This document shows, piece by piece, positions 42,221 through 50,730 of a stretch of DNA of 64,000 nucleotides. The stretch covers positions 186,001 through 250,000 of the forward strand of contig NZ_RKRA01000001.1 of NCBI RefSeq assembly GCF_003814705.1, written 5' to 3'. The translations under genes and the position numbers were made by a program. The number at the start of each line of letters is the position of its first letter. Position 1 is the first letter of the stretch. Below the pieces are notes generated by a model. The model saw only the letters and a list, made by a program, of their open reading frames with translations. It ran no database searches and was not told the origin of the DNA. The DNA comes from Georgenia muralis (GTDB taxonomy: Bacteria > Actinomycetota > Actinomycetes > Actinomycetales > Actinomycetaceae).

Positions 42221-43099
42221 TCAGTGCGACTCGACGGACAGCTGGATGTACACCGTCGTGAGCACGGTGAAGACGTAGGCCTGGAGGGCGGCCACGAAGA
42301 TCTCGAACAGCGTGAAGGCGAACCCGGCGGCGAAGGTCAGCGCGCCCAGCGGCGCCATGGCGCCGGCGGCCTCGAAGAAGAGGTAGTTCGTCGCGCTGAA
42401 GGTCAGCACGAGCAGCAGGTGCCCGGAGAGCATGTTGGCCAGGAGACGGACGGTGAGGGTCGCGGGCCGGATGATGAACGTCGAGAGGAACTCGATCGGC
42501 GTCAGGATGAGGTAGATCGGCCACGGCACACCGGGCGGGAAGAGCTGGGACTTCATGAAGTGCCCGCCGCCCATGGCCTTGACACCCGCGTAGATGAACG
42601 TCACGTACGCGATGAGGGCGAAGATCAGCGGCACACCGATCACCGAGGAGCCGGCGATGTTGAGGAACGGGATGATGCCGGTGATGTTCATGGCGAGCAC
42701 GCCGAAGAAGATCACCACGAGGACCGGGGTGTAACGCCGGCCGAGCTCCCTGCCCAGGGACTCCTCGGCGATGCCCGTGCGCACGAAGTCGATCGCCATC
42801 TCGCCCAGGGACTGACCGCGGCTGGGCACGAGCGTGGTGCGGCGGGCCGCCAGCCAGAACAGCAGCACCAGCAGCCCGACGGCGATGAGCCGGACGAGCG
42901 CGATGCGGTTGAACTCGAAGATCGTCCCGTCGAAGAGGATCGCGGGCGGGAAGAAGTCCGCGAGCGACGGGCCGTGGAAGCCCGCCCCCTCCTCGGCGGC
43001 GACGACGTGCGCCGAGGTGGGAAGTGTCAGCAGAGATGCGGCAGACAGGACGTCCCCCCGGTGTTCCTCGTGATCGGGCAAAGGGCGTGTCCCAGGCAC
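42221..43099 (-). CDS. atpB: ATP synthase a subunit
   Basis: The membrane a subunit, with GQSLGEMAIDFVRTGI, FFGVLAMNITGIIPF, the essential Arg in TLTVRLLANMLSGH, and YVFTVLTTVYIQLSVESH at the end. The start is unclear: no ATG lies near the expected N-terminus. GTG 43099 (292 residues, given here) and TTG 43081 (286) lack a ribosome site. CTG 43048 (275 residues) follows GGGGGGAC and would begin with a normal-looking N-terminus (SAASLLTLPTSAHVV). The body of the protein is not in doubt. Confidence 0.93.
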   Translation of the reverse strand: MPGTRPLPDHEEHRGDVLSAASLLTLPTSAHVVAAEEGAGFHGPSLADFFPPAILFDGTIFEFNRIALVRLIAVGLLVLLFWLAARRTTLVPSRGQSLGEMAIDFVRTGIAEESLGRELGRRYTPVLVVIFFGVLAMNITGIIPFLNIAGSSVIGVPLIFALIAYVTFIYAGVKAMGGGHFMKSQLFPPGVPWPIYLILTPIEFLSTFIIRPATLTVRLLANMLSGHLLLVLTFSATNYLFFEAAGAMAPLGALTFAAGFAFTLFEIFVAALQAYVFTVLTTVYIQLSVESH

Positions 43100-43169
43100 C
43101 GTGCAGCGACGCGGACGTGCTGGGGACGGGATGAGCCTAACGCATGGGCGGTGGTGCTCCCGACCCGTC

Positions 43170-43607
43170 TCAGCGGGCGCCCGGGGCGCCGGGGCCCGGT
43201 TCCACGTTCGGCACGCGGGCCCGCAGGACCGCGGCCGACTCGATCGCGAGGGAGCCGAGGATCGCCAGGACGAGGACGACGAAGAAGACACCCGGGTGGT
43301 AGAAGTCCCGCCCGCGGACGAGGACGAGGACGACGAAGAGGAGGACCATCTTCACCAGCCACCCCCCGACCGCCGCGGCGCTGGCGATGGGCAGGGGCTT
43401 GTCGGCGGTGACCATCATGGTCACGACCGTCCCGAGCATGAACAGCGTCGCGATGCCCGCGGCCATGAGCGCGCCCCAGACCCCCGGCAGGCCGGCGACG
43501 AGCCACCCGACGCCCGCGCCGCCCACCGCGAGGGCGCCGACGAGGACGGCGAGGCGCCGCAGGATCCGCTCGTACATCGTCCGGATGGTCCGGTCGGTCT
43601 CGGTCAT
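43170..43607 (-). CDS. Small membrane protein in the AtpI position
   Basis: A 145-residue protein with four predicted TM helices (LAVLVGALAVGGAGVGWLVAG, VWGALMAAGIATLFMLGTVV, WLVKMVLLFVVLVLV, VFFVVLVLAILGSLAIESA). It sits between wecA and atpB, where actinobacteria encode AtpI-like or Rv1303-like proteins thought to help assemble the c-ring. Sequence similarity to classical AtpI is not obvious to me. Start ATG 43607 with AGAGGAC upstream; it overlaps the wecA stop by 4 nt. Confidence 0.8.
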   Translation of the reverse strand: MTETDRTIRTMYERILRRLAVLVGALAVGGAGVGWLVAGLPGVWGALMAAGIATLFMLGTVVTMMVTADKPLPIASAAAVGGWLVKMVLLFVVLVLVRGRDFYHPGVFFVVLVLAILGSLAIESAAVLRARVPNVEPGPGAPGAR

Positions 43608-44716
43608 CGTCGGTCCTCTCGGACCCGGCGGCGCAGGCCGGGCAGCTGGGCGTAGGTCACGGCGACGGCCAGGGCCACGGCGACCGCCGTGCCGACCGCC
43701 ACCTGGGCAGGGGTGTAGACCGCGAGGGCGACCGCGGCGAAGGCGAACACCGAGGTCCACAGGTACATCACCAGGACCGCGCGGGTGTGGGAGTGCCCGG
43801 CGTCGAGCAGCCGGTGGTGCAGGTGCAGCCGGTCGGGCTTGAACGGCGACTGACCGGCGCGCAGGCGCCGCAGGACGGCCAGCGTCATGTCCACCAGCGG
43901 CAGCAGGAGCACCGCGACGGGCAGGAGGATCGGCACGAACACGGGCAGCACCTGGCTGCCCGACAGGGCCGCGGGGTCGATGCGCCCGGTCACGACGATC
44001 GCGACCCCGGCGACCGTCAGCCCCAGGAGCATCGAGCCGGAGTCGCCCATGAAGATCCGGGCGGGGTGGAAGTTGTGCGGCAGGAAGCCCAGGGTCACCC
44101 CCACGACGGCGGCCATGACCGCGGTGGCGACGTTGGCGTAGTTGCCCGGTGACGCGTCGCGGGTGAGGAGGTAGGTGTAGAGGAAGAACGCGCCGCCGCC
44201 GATCGCGATCATCCCCGCGGCGAGGCCGTCGAGGCCGTCGACGAAGTTCACGGCGTTGATGGCCACCACCACGGCCAGGACGGTGGCGACCAGCGAGAGC
44301 CGGCTGGACCCGATCGTCAGGCCGAACACCGGGAAGGTGATGAGCTGGACGCCCTGCCAGGCCATGAACCCGGCGGCGAGGACCTGCCCGACGAGCTTGG
44401 TCATCCAGTCCAGCTGCCAGATGTCGTCGGCCACGCCGAGCAGGGCCACGAGCGTTCCGCCCCCGAGGATCCCCCAGGCCATGGAGGTGCCGTAGAACTC
44501 CTCGTGGAGGAACGGCACCTGGGAGGCGACGACCATCGCGACCGCGAGACCCGCGAGCATCGCGACGCCGCCGAGCCGCGGCGTGGGCGTGGTGTGGACG
44601 TCACGCACCCGCACCGGGGTCAGGGCGCCGGTCATCAGCGCGACCCGCCGCACCGCCGGCGTCGTGAGGAAGGTGACGGCCGCGGCGGTGAGCAGGACGA
44701 GGAGGTAGACCCTCAC
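43604..44716 (-). CDS. wecA: Undecaprenyl-phosphate glycosyl-1-phosphate transferase (WecA/TagO/MraY family)
   Basis: A 370-residue polytopic membrane enzyme that moves a sugar-1-phosphate from a UDP-sugar, likely UDP-GlcNAc, to a polyprenyl phosphate, starting synthesis of a cell-wall polymer. Family motifs: HTTPTPRLGG, VADDIWQLD, NFVDGLDGLAAG, FMGDSGSMLLG, and the His-rich HLHHRLLDAGHS that marks the WecA/TagO branch rather than MraY. Start GTG 44716 overlaps the sua5 stop by 4 nt. Same place as Rv1302 in M. tuberculosis. Confidence 0.92.
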   Translation of the reverse strand: MRVYLLVLLTAAAVTFLTTPAVRRVALMTGALTPVRVRDVHTTPTPRLGGVAMLAGLAVAMVVASQVPFLHEEFYGTSMAWGILGGGTLVALLGVADDIWQLDWMTKLVGQVLAAGFMAWQGVQLITFPVFGLTIGSSRLSLVATVLAVVVAINAVNFVDGLDGLAAGMIAIGGGAFFLYTYLLTRDASPGNYANVATAVMAAVVGVTLGFLPHNFHPARIFMGDSGSMLLGLTVAGVAIVVTGRIDPAALSGSQVLPVFVPILLPVAVLLLPLVDMTLAVLRRLRAGQSPFKPDRLHLHHRLLDAGHSHTRAVLVMYLWTSVFAFAAVALAVYTPAQVAVGTAVAVALAVAVTYAQLPGLRRRVREDRR

Positions 44717-45516
44717 CCGGGCTCCGTGGTGCGCGCGGGCGGGGGATCGACAGCGACGTCGCCCGGGGTCCCGTCGGTCCCGGCGGGCGGGGGATCGACA
44801 GCGACGTCGCCCGGGATCCTGTCGGTCTCCGCGGCCGGGGGGCCGCCGCTCTCGGCGGGCGCAGTCCCCTCCCCCGCGTCCTCGGCCAGCTCCGGGGCCA
44901 CGCGGGCGAGCGCGGCCCGGGTGAGGGCGCCCTCGCGCAGCACGGTCAGCCGCTCGGCGGTCGCGTCGACGATGGTCGACGCCGTCCCGCCGCCCGCTCG
45001 GCCCGCGTCGAGGTAGACGGCGACGCCGTCGCCGAAGTAGTCCACCGCCTCCTGGGCGGTCTCGGCCGCCGGCTCGCCGGTGAGGTTGGCACTGGTGACG
45101 GCGAGCGGGCCGGTGCGGCGCAGCAGCGCCAGGGCCGTCTCGTCGGCGGGCATCCGCAGGGCGACCGTGCCGTCGGTGTCGCCCAGGTCCCACGCCAGCG
45201 AGGGCTGCGCGAGGCAGACGACCGTCAGCGGGCCGGGCCAGAACTCGCGCACGAGGTCCCGGACGACCTCCGGCACCTCGGTGGCCAGGCCGTCGAGGGC
45301 GCCGAGGTTGCCCACGAGCACCGGCGGGGGCATCTGGCGACCGCGGCCCTTCGCGGCGAGCAGCGCGGCGACCGCCCGGGCGTCGAAGGCGTCGGCACCG
45401 ATGCCGTACACGGTGTCGGTGGGCAGCACGACCAGCGCTCCCCGCCCGAGGGCGTTGACCGCCTCGTCGAGGCCGGCGCTGCGCTGCTCGGGGTCATGGC
45501 AGTCGTACACGCTCAC
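44713..45516 (-). CDS. L-threonylcarbamoyladenylate synthase (Sua5/YciO/YrdC)
   Basis: A 267-residue enzyme for the first step of t6A37 tRNA modification, making threonylcarbamoyl-AMP from Thr, bicarbonate and ATP. YrdC-fold motifs: LVVLPTDTVYGIGADAF, KGRGRQMPPPVLVG, WPGPLTVV, VALRMPAD and PLAVTSANLTGEPA. The domain ends near residue 205. The remaining ~60 residues are an acidic Pro-rich tail with a duplicated 16-residue unit (PGDVAVDPPPAGTDGT), not the usual Sua5 C-terminal domain. Start GTG 45516. First gene of the sua5-wecA-atp run; divergent from the vanZ-like gene. Confidence 0.93.
   Translation of the reverse strand: MSVYDCHDPEQRSAGLDEAVNALGRGALVVLPTDTVYGIGADAFDARAVAALLAAKGRGRQMPPPVLVGNLGALDGLATEVPEVVRDLVREFWPGPLTVVCLAQPSLAWDLGDTDGTVALRMPADETALALLRRTGPLAVTSANLTGEPAAETAQEAVDYFGDGVAVYLDAGRAGGGTASTIVDATAERLTVLREGALTRAALARVAPELAEDAGEGTAPAESGGPPAAETDRIPGDVAVDPPPAGTDGTPGDVAVDPPPARTTEPG
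44735..44815. repeat. 33-bp direct repeat in the sua5 tail
   Basis: A 33-nt block (starts GCGGGCGGGGGATCGACAGC) at 44735-44767 is repeated at 44783-44815, period 48 nt. It encodes PGDVAVDPPPA twice at the C-terminus. Confidence 0.85.
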
Positions 45517-45569
45517 GCAGGCGAGTCTCGCACGGCCCGTGCGGCCGTCGTGACATCCTCTGCGGTGAG

Positions 45570-45971
45570 ATGCCTCCCTCACCCGCCCGTCCCCCCGCCA
45601 CCGCGGGCACGACCGTCGCCGCGCCACGGCGCCGGGCGTGGGTCGTGGCGCTCGTCCTCGCCCTGGCCGTCCAGCTCGTCGTCCTCTACGCGCCGGCCGT
45701 GCCGGACGTGCCCGGGACCTCGGTGCCCGGCGCGGACAAGGTCGTCCACGCCGCCGTGTTCGCCGCGGTCACCCTGACCGCCCTGCGTGCGGGGCTCTCG
45801 GGCTGGGTCGTGGCCGCCTACGGCCTGGCGCACGCCGGGGTGAGCGAAGCCCTGCAGCACGTCCTGCTCGCCGGGCGCACCGGGGACGGCGGGGACGTCG
45901 CCGCCGACGTCGCGGGCGTCGTCGCCGGCCTCCTGGCCGCGTGGTGGCTCAGCCGGCGCGACGGGCGGTGA
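45570..45971 (+). CDS. VanZ-like membrane protein
   Basis: A 133-residue protein with three to four TM helices ([68 protein letters not shown]). The pattern ADKVVHAAVF and SEALQHVLLAGRTGDGGDVAADVAG fits the VanZ-like domain (D-K-x-x-H and E-x-x-Q near D-x-x-D-x-x-x-N/G). Function is unknown outside teicoplanin resistance. Start ATG 45570, 53 nt from the divergent sua5. Its last 23 nt overlap the 3' end of prmC on the other strand. Confidence 0.78.
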   Translation: MPPSPARPPATAGTTVAAPRRRAWVVALVLALAVQLVVLYAPAVPDVPGTSVPGADKVVHAAVFAAVTLTALRAGLSGWVVAAYGLAHAGVSEALQHVLLAGRTGDGGDVAADVAGVVAGLLAAWWLSRRDGR

Positions 45972-46857
45972 CGTAGCGGTCCCGGCCCGTGAGGTCCGTG
46001 CCGGTGACCACGTCGACGAACCCGGCACCGGTGACGAGGTCGCGCACGGCCGCCGCCTGGACCTCGGCGTGCTCCATGACCAGGACCCCGCCCGGGCGCA
46101 GCAGCCGGGCCGCGCGGGCGACGACGGCGCGAGGGGTGTCCAGGCCGTCGGCGCCCCCGCCGTAGAGGGCCAGGTCGGGGTCGTGCTCGCGCACCTCGAC
46201 CTCGCGCGGGACCGCGCCGGGCGGGATGTACGGCGGGTTCGCGACGACGACGTCGACGCTCCCGTCGAGCTCGGGCAGCGCGGTGGCCGCGTCGCCCTCG
46301 ACCAGGTGCACCGACGGGGCGAGCGCGGCGACGTTGCGCCGCGCCACCGCCACCGCCGCGGGTGAGAGCTCGACGGCGTGGACGAGCGCGCCGGGGACCT
46401 CGGTGGCCACCGCCAGGGCGATGGCGCCCGAGCCGGTGCACAGGTCCACCGCGACCGGGACGGCCGAACCGGCCCGCCGGAGTGCGTCGATGGCCGCCTC
46501 CGCGACGACCTCGGTCTCCGGCCGCACCACGAACGCGCCCGGCCCGGCGGCGAGGGTGAGGTGACGGAACGCCATGGCGCCGGTGAGGTGCTGCAGCGGC
46601 TCGCGGCGACGGCGCCGCTCCACGAGGTCGGCGAAGCGGGCCTGGAGGTCGGGCCCGCCGTCGGCACGGTCGAAGGTGGCGCCCGCGGGCAGCAGGTAGA
46701 GGGCGCGGCCGAGCACGTGCTCGGCGAGGAGCCGGGCGTCGACCTCGGGCGAGGGCACGCCCGCCTCCGCGAGCAGCGCCGCCGCCCCGCGCACCGCCTC
46801 GCGCACGGTCACGGTCCGGCCGGCCCGGCCGCCGGCGCCGGCCGGCCGTTCGCTCAC
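45949..46857 (-). CDS. prmC: Peptide chain release factor N5-glutamine methyltransferase
   Basis: A 302-residue SAM methyltransferase (HemK) that methylates the Gln of the GGQ motif of release factors. The N-terminal helical domain has [20 protein letters not shown] in parts, followed by [15 protein letters not shown], the SAM motif [15 protein letters not shown] and the catalytic NPPYIP. Start GTG 46857 overlaps the prfA stop by 4 nt (GTGA), so enzyme and substrate are translationally coupled. Its tail overlaps vanZ by 23 nt, convergent. Confidence 0.95.
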   Translation of the reverse strand: MSERPAGAGGRAGRTVTVREAVRGAAALLAEAGVPSPEVDARLLAEHVLGRALYLLPAGATFDRADGGPDLQARFADLVERRRRREPLQHLTGAMAFRHLTLAAGPGAFVVRPETEVVAEAAIDALRRAGSAVPVAVDLCTGSGAIALAVATEVPGALVHAVELSPAAVAVARRNVAALAPSVHLVEGDAATALPELDGSVDVVVANPPYIPPGAVPREVEVREHDPDLALYGGGADGLDTPRAVVARAARLLRPGGVLVMEHAEVQAAAVRDLVTGAGFVDVVTGTDLTGRDRYVTARRAG

Positions 46858-47948
46858 TGCCCGCCGGCGGCCGCGGCGAGCCGGGCCGCCTCGTCCATCT
46901 CGACGGCGGAGGCGATGACGGGACCGAGGTCGCCGTCGAGCACGTGGTCGAGGTTGTACGCCTTGTAACCGGTGCGGTGGTCGGCGATGCGGTTCTCGGG
47001 GTAGTTGTAGGTGCGGATCCGCTCGGACCGGTCCACGGTGCGCACCTGGGACCGGCGCTGCTCCGACGCGACGGCGGCGGCCTCCTCCTGGCGGGCGGCC
47101 AGCAGCCGGGCGCGCAGCACGCGCATGGCCTGCTCACGGTTCTGCAGCTGCGACTTCTCGTTCTGCATCGAGACGGTGATGCCGGTGGGCAGGTGGGTGA
47201 TGCGCACCGCCGAGTCGGTCGTGTTGACCGACTGCCCGCCCGGGCCGGAGGAGCGGTAGACGTCGATGCGCAGGTCGCCCGCGTCGATCTCCACCTCGCC
47301 GGGGTCGTCGACCTCGGGCAGGACGAGCACGCCCGCGGCGGAGGTGTGGATCCGGCCCTGGGACTCGGTGACGGGGACCCGCTGGACACGGTGGACGCCG
47401 CCCTCGTACTTCAGGTGCGCCCAGACGCCGTCGGCGGGGTCGGTGGGCACGCCGCGGGTCTTCACCGCCACGGAGACGTCCTTGTACCCGCCCAGGTCGG
47501 ACTCGGTGGCCGAGAGGACCTGGGTGGTCCAGCCCTGCCGCTCGGCGTAGCGCAGGTACATGCGCAGCAGGTCGCCGGCGAAGAGCGCGGACTCCTCCCC
47601 ACCCTCGCCGGCCTTGACCTCGAGGATGACGTCGCGGGCGTCGTCGGGGTCGGCGGGCACGAGGACCCGGCGCAGGTGCTCCTCGGCCGCCGCTGCGGAG
47701 GCCTCGAGGGCGGGGAGCTCCTCGGCGAAGGCGTCGTCGCCCTGGGCGAGCTCGCGGCCGGCGGCCAGGTCGCCGGTGGCCGCCTCCCACGCGCGGTAGG
47801 CGGCGACGACGCGGCCGAGCTCGGCGTAGCGCCGTCCGAGCGTGCGGGCACGCCCGGGGTCGGCGTGCACGGCCGGGTCGGCCATCGCCCGCTCGATCTC
47901 CTCGTGCTCGGCGATCAGCGGTGCGACGCCGTCGAAGTCCTCGCTCAC
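46854..47948 (-). CDS. prfA: Peptide chain release factor 1
   Basis: A 364-residue RF1 that terminates at UAA and UAG. The GGQ motif is at 237-239 in [15 protein letters not shown]. The stop-codon recognition tripeptide is PVT (192-194), the RF1 PxT type. The C-terminal [20 protein letters not shown] in parts is typical. Start GTG 47948; an AAGGGG lies about 8-13 nt upstream. A big hairpin separates it from rpmE. Confidence 0.96.
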   Translation of the reverse strand: MSEDFDGVAPLIAEHEEIERAMADPAVHADPGRARTLGRRYAELGRVVAAYRAWEAATGDLAAGRELAQGDDAFAEELPALEASAAAAEEHLRRVLVPADPDDARDVILEVKAGEGGEESALFAGDLLRMYLRYAERQGWTTQVLSATESDLGGYKDVSVAVKTRGVPTDPADGVWAHLKYEGGVHRVQRVPVTESQGRIHTSAAGVLVLPEVDDPGEVEIDAGDLRIDVYRSSGPGGQSVNTTDSAVRITHLPTGITVSMQNEKSQLQNREQAMRVLRARLLAARQEEAAAVASEQRRSQVRTVDRSERIRTYNYPENRIADHRTGYKAYNLDHVLDGDLGPVIASAVEMDEAARLAAAAGGQ

Positions 47949-48000
47949 GTCCGTGCCCCTTCCTCGGCCCGTGGGCGCCGCAGGCGCCCGGATGCACGAC

Positions 48001-48050
48001 AGCGCCGGCGGGAGCCGCGGCCGGGGGGCCGCGGCGTCACCGCCGGCGCT
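48001..48050 (-). terminator. Nested hairpin between rpmE and prfA
   Basis: AGCGCCGGCGG (48001-48011) pairs with its complement at 48040-48050, and inside it GCCGCGGCC (48014-48022) pairs with GGCCGCGGC (48027-48035). The compound GC hairpin follows the rpmE stop by about 10 nt and probably limits read-through into prfA. Confidence 0.75.
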
Positions 48051-48059
48051 GGTGTGGTG

Positions 48060-48272
48060 CTAGGCGTCCTTCTTGCCGTAGCGCGCCTGGAAGCGGGCGA
48101 CGCGGCCACCGGTGTCGAGGATCTTCTGCTTGCCGGTGTAGAACGGGTGGCACGCGCTGCAGACGTCGGCGTGGATCTGGCCGGAGGTCGCGGTCGAGCG
48201 CGTGGTGAAGGTGTTGCCGCAGGTGCACGTGACCGTGGTGGTCACGTACTCGGGGTGGATGCCCTGCTTCAT
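48060..48272 (-). CDS. rpmE: 50S ribosomal protein L31, zinc-binding type
   Basis: A 70-residue L31 of the C+ form: Cys16, Cys18, Cys38 and Cys41 can bind zinc. [17 protein letters not shown] and [13 protein letters not shown] are the family signatures. No zinc-free paralogue is in this window. Start ATG 48272 has AGGAGAG 5 nt upstream. It has its own candidate promoter after rho. Confidence 0.97.
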   Translation of the reverse strand: MKQGIHPEYVTTTVTCTCGNTFTTRSTATSGQIHADVCSACHPFYTGKQKILDTGGRVARFQARYGKKDA

Positions 48273-48345
48273 GGTTCTCTCCTAGGTTCGGTGGTGCCCC
48301 GGGTCGCACGCCGCGTGGCGCACGTGAACCGGAGGCCGACGAGAC

Positions 48346-48374
48346 ATTGTGCCCCACGGAGGTCCGGGGACGAA
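48346..48374 (-). promoter_or_regulatory. Candidate rpmE promoter
   Basis: On the minus strand TTCGTC (48374-48369), 17 nt, CACAAT (48351-48346). A start near 48338 would give a 5' UTR of about 65 nt. It lies in the 145-nt gap after rho, which has no other feature. Confidence 0.4.
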
Positions 48375-48417
48375 ACGCGGCGGGGGCGTGAGATCGGGCA
48401 CGCCCCCCGCCCGCGGG

Positions 48418-50469
48418 TCAGTGGATGGCCAGCTCCGGCTCGTGGGTGGGGCTCGGGGTGGTCTTCTGGACGGTCATGAGGAACTCGGCGTTGGAGGTCG
48501 TCCCCCGCAGCTTGCCCAGGAGCAGGTCGATGGCCTGCTGCTGGTCCAGCGCCCCCATGACCCGGCGCAGCTTCCAGACGATCTTGAGCTCCTCCGGCGG
48601 CATGAGGAGCTCCTCGCGCCGGGTGCCCGAGGCGTTGATGTCCACCGCCGGGAAGATGCGCTTGTCGGCGAGCTGGCGCGAGAGCCGCAGCTCCATGTTC
48701 CCCGTGCCCTTGAACTCCTCGAAGATCACCTCGTCCATCTTCGAGCCGGTCTCGACCAGCGCGGAGGCGAGGATGGTCAGCGAGCCGCCGTTCTCGATGT
48801 TGCGGGCCGCGCCGAAGAACTTCTTCGGCGGGTACAGCGCCGAGGCGTCCACGCCGCCGGAGAGGATCCGCCCCGACGCCGGTGCCGCGAGGTTGTAGGC
48901 GCGGGAGAGCCGGGTGAGGGAGTCCAGCAGCACGACGACGTCCTGGCCCAGCTCGACCAGCCGCTTGGCCCGCTCGATGGCGAGCTCGGCGACGATGGTG
49001 TGGTCGGTGGCCGGGCGGTCGAAGGTGGAGGCGATGACCTCGCCCTTGACCATCCGCTCCATGTCCGTGACCTCCTCGGGGCGCTCGTCGACGAGCACGA
49101 CCATGAGGTGGACCTGGGGGTTGTTGACCGAGATCGCGTTCGCGATCTGCTGCATGATGATCGTCTTGCCGGCCTTGGGCGGGGAGACGATGAGACCGCG
49201 CTGGCCCTTGCCGATCGGCGCCACGAGGTCGATGACCCGCGGGGTGATGGCCTTCGGCGTGGTCTCCAGCCGGAGCTGGTCCTGGGGGTACAGCGGCGTG
49301 AGCTTGCTGAACTCGGGCCGCTGGCGCGCCCGTTCCACGCTCATGCCGTTGATGCTGTCCAGCCGGACGAGGGCGTTGAACTTCTGCCGCGGGTTCTCGC
49401 CCTCGTGGGGCTGGCGCACGGCGCCGGTGATGGCGTCGCCCCGGCGCAGGCCGTACTTCTTGACCTGGTTGAGCGTGACGTAGACGTCGTTCGGACCCGG
49501 CAGGTACCCCGAGGTCCGCACGAAGGCGTAGTTCTCGAGGATGTCGAGGATCCCGCCGACGGGCAGCAGGACGTCGTCCTCGCTGACCTCGACCTCCTGG
49601 TCGTCCTGGTACTCGCCCGGGCGCCCGGTCCGGCGCTTGCGGTCGCGCCCCCGGTCGCGGTTGCGGCGGCGGCTGCGGCCCCCGCGCTCGTCCTCGGCGT
49701 CGTCGAACCGGCGGGGCTGCTGGCCGCCACCGTCGCCCTCGCGGCGGCGGGCGGCCGCCTCCCCGACGGCGTCGAGGGCGCGCCGCGCGCGCTCCTCGTC
49801 GCTCTGGTCCCCACGCCCCGCGCTCGCGGCGCGAGCGGCCAGCTCACGCTTGAGCGCCTCCTTGGCCTCGTCGTGCGAGGCGTCGTCGGCGGGGCTCGTG
49901 GCGGGGACGCCCTGGCCGGCGGGCGCGGTCACCCGGCGGGAGCCACGTCGGCGGGGGGCCTCAGCGGCGGACCTGGCCGCGTCGTCGGCGCGGGCGGCGG
50001 GGTCCTGCCCGTCGGCGCGGGCGGCGTGGTCCTGCCCGTCGGCGCGGGCGGCGGGGTCCTGCCCGTCGGCGCGGCGGGCCTCGTCCTGACGCGAGCGGGC
50101 GGGGGTCTCCTCCCGGCCGCGGTCGACCTCGGGCTGCTCCACCCGGCGCGTGCGTCGGACGGGCTCGTTCTCGCCGGCGCGACCGGCCGCCGCCTCGTCC
50201 TGACGGGGGCGGGTGGCGGGCTGCTCCTGGCGGGAGGACGTGGCGCTCTCGTCCCGGTCGGCGGGGACAGGCAGCGCCGTCTGCCCGGCCGGCTGGTGGG
50301 CGCCGGTCGCGGCGTTCCGGGAGCGCGACTCGCGGATCGCGGCGATGAGGTCGCTCTTACGCATCTTCGCGATGCCCTTGAGGCCCATCTGGGCGGCCAT
50401 CGCCTGCAGCTCGGGCAGACGCATGGTGGTCAACGAGCCCCCACGGGGGGCGTCGACGGCTTCGGTCAC
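48418..50469 (-). CDS. rho: Transcription termination factor Rho
   Basis: A 683-residue RNA-dependent ATPase. The N-terminal helix bundle (MRLPELQAMAAQMGLKGIAKMRKSDLI in parts) is followed by a ~200-residue Arg/Asp/Glu/Ala-rich insert typical of actinobacterial Rho, with a 9-residue ADGQDPAAR repeat. Then come the cold-shock RNA-binding domain (NYAFVRTSGYLPGPNDVYV), the P-loop IVSPPKAGKT, VVLVDERPEEVTDM and the Q-loop/R-loop region (ALYPPKKFFGAAR). Start GTG 50469 with AAGGAAC upstream. It has its own promoter and a ~195-nt leader, separate from thrB. Confidence 0.96.
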   Translation of the reverse strand: MTEAVDAPRGGSLTTMRLPELQAMAAQMGLKGIAKMRKSDLIAAIRESRSRNAATGAHQPAGQTALPVPADRDESATSSRQEQPATRPRQDEAAAGRAGENEPVRRTRRVEQPEVDRGREETPARSRQDEARRADGQDPAARADGQDHAARADGQDPAARADDAARSAAEAPRRRGSRRVTAPAGQGVPATSPADDASHDEAKEALKRELAARAASAGRGDQSDEERARRALDAVGEAAARRREGDGGGQQPRRFDDAEDERGGRSRRRNRDRGRDRKRRTGRPGEYQDDQEVEVSEDDVLLPVGGILDILENYAFVRTSGYLPGPNDVYVTLNQVKKYGLRRGDAITGAVRQPHEGENPRQKFNALVRLDSINGMSVERARQRPEFSKLTPLYPQDQLRLETTPKAITPRVIDLVAPIGKGQRGLIVSPPKAGKTIIMQQIANAISVNNPQVHLMVVLVDERPEEVTDMERMVKGEVIASTFDRPATDHTIVAELAIERAKRLVELGQDVVVLLDSLTRLSRAYNLAAPASGRILSGGVDASALYPPKKFFGAARNIENGGSLTILASALVETGSKMDEVIFEEFKGTGNMELRLSRQLADKRIFPAVDINASGTRREELLMPPEELKIVWKLRRVMGALDQQQAIDLLLGKLRGTTSNAEFLMTVQKTTPSPTHEPELAIH
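49984..50064. repeat. Three 27-bp tandem repeats in the rho insert
   Basis: Units at 49984-50010, 50011-50037 and 50038-50064 differ at a single base (GGGG versus GTGG). They encode ADGQDPAAR-type units in the disordered insert of Rho. Confidence 0.88.
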
Positions 50470-50679
50470 GAGGTTCCTTCCCTCGGAAGAGTCCACCGAG
50501 CGGTCTCGGGGACACGTGTGAGATCCCAGCCGGGAGGCTGGGCGGATGAGGGTCGCACGCGCGCGGCACGCTCGATCGTGCTGCGGTCGGGGCGGTGCTC
50601 CGCCTCTGCGACGACGACTGGACGCACCCAGGTGCGCGGAAGACGTCCGCAGGGAGTCGGTGCAGGGCACACTTTACCA
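50470..50679 (-). promoter_or_regulatory. rho promoter and leader
   Basis: On the minus strand TGG-TAAAGT (50679-50671) is a good extended -10; no clear -35. The expected start is near 50664, giving a leader of about 195 nt. The leader holds a hairpin CCCAGCC-TCCC-GGCTGGG (50542-50525). Rho mRNAs are autoregulated in several bacteria; whether this leader does so cannot be told. The rest of the gap up to thrB (50680-50730) shows nothing. Confidence 0.45.
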
Positions 50680-50730
50680 GCCGACGCGGGTTCCGGGGGA
50701 ATTCGTGACCGGTTCGTCACCGCGCGGCGG

